Below, one piece after another: positions 1 through 4,684 of a DNA stretch of 7,926 nucleotides. The notes below the pieces were generated by a model that saw nothing but the letters and a program-made list of their open reading frames with translations, had not been told where the DNA came from and did not search any database. The DNA lies in the NCBI GenBank assembly GCA_034432155.1, contig DAOUCP010000025.1, positions 1 to 7,926 of the forward strand. Direction: 5' to 3'. The stretch comes from DAOUCP01 sp034432155 (GTDB taxonomy: Bacteria; Chloroflexota; Anaerolineae; Epilineales; Epilineaceae). The translations under genes were made by a program, and so were the position numbers. Position 1 is the first letter of the stretch. Each line of letters begins with the position of its first letter.

Positions 1-404
1 TGAGACCCTTGTGGTCATCGCTGATGACCAAGCGAACGCTCTTCAGGCCTCGCGCCACCAGGCTCCGCAGGAACTCAGTCCAGAACGCCTCCTCCTCGCT
101 CGCACCCAGGGCGAATCCCAGTACCTCCCGCGCGCCGCGGCTCCAGGAAGCTCGGAAAAGTCGTTCCCCGCCGCAGCTTCGGGATCTCGAGCTCCACCTC
201 GCCCACCCGCGTCTGCCACGGCCGCTCCCGGGAGCCGTTAGGGTAGGTGGTACGCTCCGGCGATCGCTCGTAGCGCTCCGCGCCCACGTGCTCCTCCACC
301 TCCATTTCCGCGAGCAGCCGGATCAGCAGTCCGATGCCCTCCCGCAGGAAGTCATCATCCACCCCCAGCTTGCGGAGGTGCTCGTAGGGTGCCATCTTTC
401 CCAT
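1..404 (-). pseudogene. IS256/Mutator-family transposase remnant, internally deleted and frameshifted, cut by left edge
   Basis: Read on the minus strand from ATG 404-402, the protein opens with MGKMAPYEHLRKLGVDDDFL and continues through EMEVEEHVGAERYERSPERT and LEIPKLRRG to FPSFLEPRR. This is the typical N-terminal part of IS256-family (Mutator-like) DDE transposases. At about 125-140 the reading shifts by +1 and resumes as REVLGFALGASEEEAFW, then LRSLVARGLKSVRLVISDDH to the window edge. That second block is the catalytic core around the second Asp (ISDDH, codon 19-17). In intact relatives as I remember them, roughly 95 residues lie between these blocks, including the first catalytic Asp in a LDATYVKVR-like motif and the region before it. 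Both that stretch and the frame are lost, so the product cannot be an active transposase. A GGGAGG lies 13 nt upstream of the ATG (418-423 on the plus strand). Terminal inverted repeats were not identified. The family call is confident; the deletion size is an estimate. Confidence 0.88.
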
Positions 405-562
405 AGCCACTGGGTTGCCTCCCTTTCGTCTGGAACGGACACTCGCCGAAAGGAAGCACACGGTGGCTCTCCTTGGGCAGCCGCGCGAAGTACACCACTC
501 CCTGAGACACTAGCGACCCGGATGACCCCGCTGCGCCTGTCGCGGCCGCAAGGCGCTGGCAA

Positions 563-591
563 TTGCGCTGGCGACGAGGCCGTGATAGCAT
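563..591 (+). promoter_or_regulatory. Candidate sigma-70 promoter for the acyl-CoA dehydrogenase gene
   Basis: TTGCGC (563-568) and TAGCAT (586-591) are separated by 17 nt, and TGA directly before the -10 hexamer gives an extended -10. Transcription would begin near 598 and leave a leader of about 60 nt before the GTG start at 658. This is a consensus-type match read by eye in GC-rich DNA. It lies in the gap between the transposase remnant and the dehydrogenase, where a promoter is expected. Confidence 0.4.
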
Positions 592-645
592 CGCCCCTCG
601 CGCCCGTCGGCGGGCAACGTCGACGGCAAACCGTAGCCAAGAGAC

Positions 646-650
646 GAGGA
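646..650 (+). promoter_or_regulatory. Ribosome binding site that supports the GTG start at 658
   Basis: GAGGA ends 7 nt before GTG 658. An ATG at 650 overlaps this site but is in another frame and does not open the family sequence. The GTG start gives MDFQLTDEQR, the standard N-terminus of acyl-CoA dehydrogenases, so the site decides the start. Confidence 0.6.
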
Positions 651-657
651 TGGCCTG

Positions 658-1809
658 GTGGATTTCCAGCTTACCGATGAGCAGCGCATGATCCGCGACA
701 CCGTGCGTGAGGTGGCGCAAGCAGAGTTTGCGCCCCGAGCGCGCGAGATTGACGAGCAGGGGCGCTTCCCAAGCGAGAACATCGCCCGCCTGGCAGAGCT
801 CGGACTGATGGGACTGCCCATCCCGGAGGAGTATGGTGGCGCTGGCGCCGACACCATCAGCTACGCCCTGGCAGTCGAGGAGATCTCGGCGGCCTGTGGT
901 TCGACCGGTCTCATCTACGCCGCGCACATCAGCTTGGGCTGCGGACCCATCTATGCCTTTGGCTCCGAGGAGCAGAAGCGCAAGTACCTGCCACGGCTGG
1001 CGGCCGGCGAAATGCTGGGGGCCTTCGGGCTGACTGAGCCGCATTCTGGTTCGGACCCGGCCACGACCAGGACGACCGCCGAGAAGCGGGGCCAGCAATG
1101 GATTCTGAACGGCCACAAGATGTGGATCACCTCGGGTGCCTTGGCCGGCGTCCTGACGGTGACGGCGCGCGCCTTTGCCGATGGCCAGGACCTGGGTCTG
1201 ACCTGCTTCCTGGTGGAGCGCGGCACGCCCGGGTTCACCGCCGGCAAGAACGAGCCGAAGATGGGCTTGCGGGGCTCCGTGACGAACGAGCTGCACTTCG
1301 AGGAGTGCGCCATTCCCGAGAGCAACCTGCTTGGCCAACCAGGCCGCGGCTTGGCCCAGATGTTGGCCACCCTGGACGGCGGACGCATCTCGATCGCTGC
1401 CATGGCCTTGGGCCTCGGTCGGGCAGCCTTGGAGGCGGCCATCGCCTACGCCAAGGAGCGAACCGCGTTCGGCAAGCCCATCGCCGAACACCAGGCCATC
1501 CAGTGGAAAATTGCCGATTGCGCGACCCTGCTCGACGCCGCCCGGCTGCTGATCTTTCGCGCCGCCTGGCTGAAAGACCAAGGCCAGCGCCGCTTCACCA
1601 AGGAAGCGGCCATGGCCAAGCTGTTCGCCAGTGAGGCCGCGGAACGCTGCTGCTTCGAGGCCATTCAGATTCATGGTGGTATGGGCTATTCGCGCGAGTT
1701 CCCCGTGGAGCGCATTTACCGCGACAACCGCTTGACCGCCATCGGCGAAGGTACGAGCGAGATCAACCGGCTCGTCATCGCCCGCCACGTGTTGGGCCAG
1801 TCGTCTTAG
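658..1809 (+). CDS. Acyl-CoA dehydrogenase (short/medium-chain type)
   Basis: This is a 383-residue cytosolic FAD enzyme, full length for the family. It introduces the alpha,beta double bond into acyl-CoA, passing electrons to electron-transfer flavoprotein. It starts at GTG with MDFQLTDEQR. Visible landmarks are the first family signature LTEPHSGSD (residues 125-133), WITSG of the FAD-binding region (about 156-160), RTAFGKPI (268-275) and the second signature starting QIHGGMGY (347-354). The catalytic base is Glu364 in AIGEGTSEI, the C-terminal position used by short- and medium-chain enzymes. At the alternative site used by isovaleryl-CoA dehydrogenase, the sequence is LDGGRISIAAMALG with no Glu. 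Substrate could be butyryl-CoA, a longer straight chain or a branched acyl-CoA; the sequence alone does not settle it. No ETF, thiolase or hydratase gene lies beside it, so it appears monocistronic. No clear intrinsic terminator follows. Confidence 0.96.
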   Translation: MDFQLTDEQRMIRDTVREVAQAEFAPRAREIDEQGRFPSENIARLAELGLMGLPIPEEYGGAGADTISYALAVEEISAACGSTGLIYAAHISLGCGPIYAFGSEEQKRKYLPRLAAGEMLGAFGLTEPHSGSDPATTRTTAEKRGQQWILNGHKMWITSGALAGVLTVTARAFADGQDLGLTCFLVERGTPGFTAGKNEPKMGLRGSVTNELHFEECAIPESNLLGQPGRGLAQMLATLDGGRISIAAMALGLGRAALEAAIAYAKERTAFGKPIAEHQAIQWKIADCATLLDAARLLIFRAAWLKDQGQRRFTKEAAMAKLFASEAAERCCFEAIQIHGGMGYSREFPVERIYRDNRLTAIGEGTSEINRLVIARHVLGQSS

Positions 1810-1871
1810 CCGCGCCTCGCGCCTTCCCTTCTCATCGCCGGCAGCGGTCTGGCCATGGTGGGGCGGCGGTC

Positions 1872-1901
1872 TTGGCATCCGCGGACCGGTTGTGGTAAAA
1901 T
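1872..1901 (+). promoter_or_regulatory. Candidate strong sigma-70 promoter for the LPTTG-tailed protein gene
   Basis: TTGGCA (1872-1877) and TAAAAT (1896-1901) each differ from consensus at one position and are 18 nt apart. TGG directly before TAAAAT supplies an extended -10. The short A/T-rich patch at 1896-1914 stands out in otherwise GC-rich DNA. Transcription would start near 1908, giving a leader of about 60 nt that contains the palindrome at 1916-1936 and the Shine-Dalgarno at 1953-1959. Confidence 0.6.
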
Positions 1902-1915
1902 CAATATTAAGATAG

Positions 1916-1936
1916 CGGCACCACCAGGTGGTGCCG
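1916..1936. promoter_or_regulatory. Perfect 21-bp palindrome in the leader: operator or 5'-UTR hairpin
   Basis: The arms CGGCACCACC (1916-1925) and GGTGGTGCCG (1927-1936) are exact reverse complements around a single central A. The element sits about 8 to 28 nt after the predicted transcription start and 17 nt before the Shine-Dalgarno sequence. Such a position suits a repressor operator that blocks initiation or early elongation, or an mRNA stem that protects the transcript. It is not followed by a T-run, so an intrinsic terminator is unlikely. The structure is seen directly; the role is inferred. Confidence 0.6.
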
Positions 1937-1952
1937 GTGATCGCAATCCGAT

Positions 1953-1959
1953 GAGGAGG
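1953..1959 (+). promoter_or_regulatory. Strong Shine-Dalgarno before the gene at 1968
   Basis: GAGGAGG ends 8 nt before ATG 1968. The overlapping ATG at 1951 is out of frame: it would open a 15-codon reading frame ending in TAG within the gene, and is most likely incidental to the Shine-Dalgarno. Confidence 0.75.
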
Positions 1960-1967
1960 CGGGAGCT

Positions 1968-2618
1968 ATGCGTCGCGTTTCGTTCTTCGTTCTCGTAGCG
2001 CTTGGCTTGGGGCTGAGCCTTGGTGTCGTGCCGGCGATGGCGCAGAGCATCACCGGCATCAGCCTGCGCCCACGGGAGGCGGCACCCGCGGGTTCGGCCA
2101 AGGGCTGGGCGGACATCGTAGAGGCCAACGGCGGCTACAAGGTATCGATCGATCTCTCCAGCAATGCGGAGCGCCTGCAGCTCGATGACTACGATAACGC
2201 AGAGGCATTCGTGGTCTGGGCGGTCGATATGGAGGGGGTGCCACACAACATCGGCGTCCTCGCCGACGACCTCAAGCTTGCGGATGCGCCGGTGGACTTT
2301 GTCGTCGCCAAGTTGATCGTCACCGCGGAGGCGTCGGCCGACGCTACCGTCGTCGGCGAGCCGCTGTTCGAGGCCACCCTGCGCCAGGTTGTCATGAAAG
2401 CCGAGGCTGCGGCGGGCGGTGCCGCTACCACGGCGCAGCAAGCGACCGCGAAACCGGAGGCCACCGCCGAGGCAACCGCGAGTCCTACCGCCGAGCCACA
2501 GGCGAAGCCCAGTGAGTTGCCCACAACCGGCAGCGTAGCGCAGGACCTGCTCGTTTTGGCCATGCTGGCATCGGCGTTGCTGGCGGTGGGCCTGCGCCTG
2601 CGGACGGCGCACTTCTAA
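1968..2618 (+). CDS. Secreted protein with beta-rich domain, Ala/Thr/Pro linker and LPTTG cell-surface tail
   Basis: This is a 216-residue exported protein with no specific function that I recognise. Residues 1-25 form a signal peptide (MRRVSFFVLVALGLGLSL, then AMA-QS as the likely cleavage site). Residues about 26-143 look like one beta-sandwich, with the line AFVVWAVDMEGVPHNIGVL followed by KLIVTAEASADATVVGEP. That pattern recalls secreted domains of the type YVVWAV...NLGxL...VTAE, somewhat like the C-terminal domain of RskA-type anti-sigma factors. Residues about 144-183 are an Ala/Thr/Pro/Glu-rich linker that would span the wall or lift the domain off the membrane. LPTTG (184-188), a hydrophobic segment to about 208 and a short RLRTAHF tail form a sortase-type sorting signal. 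The tail is only weakly basic, so plain membrane anchoring is possible. No sortase gene is in the window. The gene has its own strong promoter and ribosome binding site, and its stop overlaps that of the converging glycosyltransferase gene. Confidence 0.85.
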   Translation: MRRVSFFVLVALGLGLSLGVVPAMAQSITGISLRPREAAPAGSAKGWADIVEANGGYKVSIDLSSNAERLQLDDYDNAEAFVVWAVDMEGVPHNIGVLADDLKLADAPVDFVVAKLIVTAEASADATVVGEPLFEATLRQVVMKAEAAAGGAATTAQQATAKPEATAEATASPTAEPQAKPSELPTTGSVAQDLLVLAMLASALLAVGLRLRTAHF

Positions 2619-3610
2619 CCGGCGGCCCGGATCGAGGCAGCTCGCAACCACGATTCCAGGTCGGCATCGGGAAGTCGGCGCCGCGATTGGATGGCGCGCC
2701 GCGCGGGCAGCATGCGCGGCCAGGTGAGCCAGCCAACGCACAGTCCGCGCAACGTTGCCCGAGCCTCACGGCCGCGCCACGCTGCCAGGGCGGCGGAGGC
2801 TGCTCGCCACTGGCCGGCCAGAATCGCCGGCCAGTGGCGCATCAGCAGCCCGGACGGATAGTTCCGGGCAATCAGCCAGACCCGGTTGCGGGCCACCAGG
2901 TAGCTGGCGGTGCAACCGCCGCCGGTGGCGCTCAGGTGATGGTAGACCACCGCCTGGGGCACGAAGCGACACCGCCAGCCTGCCAGTTGGCCGCGCCAGG
3001 CGAGGTCGACGTCCTCCAGGTAGCTCCCGAACGCTTCGGCGAAGAGGCCGATCTCCTCGAGCATCGCCCGGCGATAGGCAGCTGCTGCCGCATTGGCAGC
3101 GAAGACTTCGGGCTGTCCATCCCACTGCCCCTGATCCACCTGGCCAAAGCCGCGGTTGTGAGCCCAGCCGGCCAGATCCACGATGTCGCCGGTGGTGTGC
3201 AGAACATCGCGCCTGTCGAACAGCCGCACTTTGCTCGTGGTCATGCCCACGTCTGGACAGGCATCAAAGGCCGCGATCAGTGCCGCCAGCCATCCGGGCT
3301 CCACCTCGGTGTCGTTGTTGAGCAGCACCACGAAGGGGGCACTGGCGGCTCCGATGCCGACGTTGGCCGCGCGCGCGAAGCCCCGGTTGGTAGCCAGGCG
3401 GAGCCATCGGACCTCTGGAAAGGCTGCCAGGACTTGCGGAGTATCGTCCTGGGAACCATTGTCCACGACAATCGTCTCGAAGTCGACCGCCGTCTGCTTC
3501 CGCAGCGCCGAGAGACAGGTGGGCAAGTATCGCGCGCCATTCCAAGACGGAACAATGACGCTGGCTGCCGGTGACGACGGCGAACCGCCCCTCGCCGGGG
3601 CGCCTGCCAT
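2615..3610 (-). CDS. GT2-family glycosyltransferase, rhamnosyltransferase-like
   Basis: This 331-residue glycosyltransferase (GT-A fold, family 2) would transfer a sugar from a nucleotide donor onto a surface glycan or lipid-linked acceptor at the cytoplasmic face. Visible motifs are SVIVPSWNG (17-25), TIVVDNGSQDD (46-56), the metal-binding NNDTE (98-102, DxD equivalent) and EDVDLAWR (199-206), which holds the acceptor-side acidic residues typical of WbbL-like rhamnosyltransferases. No clear transmembrane segment is seen. ATG 3610-3608 is preferred because it lies 2 nt after the rmlD stop (TGA-TC-ATG), a translational coupling arrangement. An upstream in-frame ATG at 3676 would add 22 unrelated residues encoded within rmlD. 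Placement directly behind the dTDP-rhamnose gene suggests rhamnose as donor sugar, but this is inference. The stop codon overlaps that of the opposing gene. Confidence 0.92.
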   Translation of the reverse strand: MAGAPARGGSPSSPAASVIVPSWNGARYLPTCLSALRKQTAVDFETIVVDNGSQDDTPQVLAAFPEVRWLRLATNRGFARAANVGIGAASAPFVVLLNNDTEVEPGWLAALIAAFDACPDVGMTTSKVRLFDRRDVLHTTGDIVDLAGWAHNRGFGQVDQGQWDGQPEVFAANAAAAAYRRAMLEEIGLFAEAFGSYLEDVDLAWRGQLAGWRCRFVPQAVVYHHLSATGGGCTASYLVARNRVWLIARNYPSGLLMRHWPAILAGQWRAASAALAAWRGREARATLRGLCVGWLTWPRMLPARRAIQSRRRLPDADLESWLRAASIRAAG

Positions 3611-3612
3611 GA

Positions 3613-4461
3613 TCAGACGCTCGTCGCCAGAGCACCGCCGCCGCGCTCGAAGAACCGATCGAGCCCTTCCTGCCACGGCGGCATGCGGATGCCCAGCTCG
3701 CTGGCTGCGAAGTTGCGCAGGGGGGCAAAGGCGGGTGGCCGTGCCGGTCGCTCGAAGCGCTCGATGGCGCGCACCGGGCAGTCAGCACACCCCGCCCGGG
3801 CCAACATGGCCAGCACTAGCTCGTAGCGCGAGCACGCCCCATCGCCGGCGAGGTGATAGACGCCGTAGGCACCGGTCGTGACGAGCTGGAGAAGGGCGTC
3901 CGCCAGGTCGTCACAGAACGTCGGACTGCCGACCTCGGTGTAGACTACCGCCAGTTCCGTGCCCTGCCGCGCCAGTCCCAGCATGCGGGTCACGAAGTTG
4001 CGGCCGCCAATGCCATACAGCCAGGCGGTGCGCACGATATACGCCTCGCGACAGACCGCCTGCACGAGCTGCTCGCCGGCCAACTTGGAGGCGCCGTAGA
4101 CGTTGATCGGCGCCGGTGGATCGAATTCCCAGTAAGGCGAACCCTTCGTACCGTCGAAGACGTAGTCGGTGCTGATCTGCACCACGGGGACCCCGGCTCG
4201 CACCGCGCCGAGGGCCACATTCCGAGCGCCCAGGCCGTTGACCCGGAAGGCGGCGTCCGGATCCTCTTCACAGCCATCAACGTCCGTCATGGCGGCGGCA
4301 TTGATCACCAAGTCCGGCCGCCAATCCCGGATCGTCTCGGCGCAGGCGACGCGCGTGATGTCGAGCTCGTCAACATCGACCGCCAGCACTTCGTGACCGA
4401 CTGCCCGTCGCACGAAGGCCTGCCCGAATTGCCCGTGACCACCGGTGATGAGAATGCGCAT
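3613..4461 (-). CDS. rmlD: dTDP-4-dehydrorhamnose reductase (RmlD)
   Basis: This 282-residue cytosolic short-chain dehydrogenase-type enzyme catalyses the last step of dTDP-L-rhamnose synthesis, the NAD(P)H-dependent reduction of dTDP-4-dehydro-L-rhamnose. It starts MRILITGGHGQFG, with the Rossmann glycine motif at 7-13. INAAAMTDVDGCE (53-65), QISTDYVFDG (95-104) and the catalytic Tyr122-x3-Lys126 pair in YGASKLAGE are typical of RmlD/RfbD, and the length is normal. ATG 4461-4459 is chosen because it begins the Rossmann strand; a longer frame from 4590 would add 43 residues that cross the promoter. An AGGAGG-like site (4474-4478 on the plus strand) lies about 11-12 nt upstream. It is the first gene of a two-gene unit with the glycosyltransferase. 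rmlA, rmlB and rmlC are not in the window, so the precursor must come from elsewhere. Confidence 0.94.
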   Translation of the reverse strand: MRILITGGHGQFGQAFVRRAVGHEVLAVDVDELDITRVACAETIRDWRPDLVINAAAMTDVDGCEEDPDAAFRVNGLGARNVALGAVRAGVPVVQISTDYVFDGTKGSPYWEFDPPAPINVYGASKLAGEQLVQAVCREAYIVRTAWLYGIGGRNFVTRMLGLARQGTELAVVYTEVGSPTFCDDLADALLQLVTTGAYGVYHLAGDGACSRYELVLAMLARAGCADCPVRAIERFERPARPPAFAPLRNFAASELGIRMPPWQEGLDRFFERGGGALATSV

Positions 4462-4510
4462 CGGTCGCGGAAACCTCCCCCGAGCGGGAGCGGGAAGCGA
4501 GTGCGGCGGG

Positions 4511-4538
4511 ATTATACCGCGCCGTGCGGAAGGGGCAA
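4511..4538 (-). promoter_or_regulatory. Sigma-70 promoter for the rmlD-glycosyltransferase operon
   Basis: On the minus strand, TTGCCC (4538-4533) is followed after 16 nt by a perfect TATAAT (4516-4511). Transcription would begin near 4504, leaving about 43 nt before the rmlD ATG. A perfect -10 hexamer is notable in such GC-rich DNA. It lies in the divergent gap between rmlD and the large secreted-protein gene; no equally good plus-strand promoter is visible in this gap. Confidence 0.65.
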
Positions 4539-4671
4539 CGAGCGGCAGGCGCCGACCGACCAACCTCAGCGTAACGAAGCCGCGGCGCATCCGTCAAAGA
4601 GCACAGATCGCCCAGAACCAGAGCTCGGCGATCCGGCGACCGCGCCCCAGACAAACGGGAAACCGAATCAT

Positions 4672-4678
4672 GAGGAGG
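4672..4678 (+). promoter_or_regulatory. Shine-Dalgarno that sets the start at 4685
   Basis: GAGGAGG ends 6 nt before ATG 4685. Another in-frame ATG at 4670 overlaps this site and would add only five residues (MRRPS). The start after the Shine-Dalgarno gives a standard signal peptide. The same 10 bases ATGAGGAGGC precede the gene at 1968. Confidence 0.7.
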
Positions 4679-4684
4679 CCATCC

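Noticed and set aside
355..1878. 507-codon open frame on the minus strand
   Set aside because: It is antisense to the acyl-CoA dehydrogenase, whose family motifs are unmistakable. The antisense product is low-complexity Gly/Arg/Ala/Gln-rich with no recognisable motif, as expected in GC-rich DNA.
1890..1913. Alternative promoter TTGTGG with TAAGAT before the gene at 1968
   Set aside because: The spacing is only 12 nt, too short for a sigma-70 promoter; TTGGCA-N18-TAAAAT is better.
1916..1936. Palindrome as a terminator of the acyl-CoA dehydrogenase gene
   Set aside because: There is no T-run after it, it lies over 100 nt past the stop, and it sits downstream of a good promoter for the next gene.
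1806..2741. 311-codon minus-strand frame over the LPTTG protein gene
   Set aside because: It is Arg/Gly/His-rich without motifs, and overlaps a plus-strand gene with a clear promoter, ribosome binding site and signal peptide.
2687..3574. 295-codon plus-strand frame over the glycosyltransferase
   Set aside because: It is antisense to a gene with complete GT2 motifs; the product has no recognisable domain and no ribosome binding site stands out.
3611..3676. Upstream ATG at 3676 for the glycosyltransferase
   Set aside because: It adds 22 Arg-rich residues encoded within rmlD. ATG 3610 just after the rmlD stop gives a normal GT2 N-terminus.
4445..4684. N-terminal extension of the large secreted protein from ATG 4445
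   Set aside because: The extra 80 residues are Arg-rich, cross the start and promoter of rmlD, and would bury the signal peptide. ATG 4685 has a strong Shine-Dalgarno 6 nt upstream.
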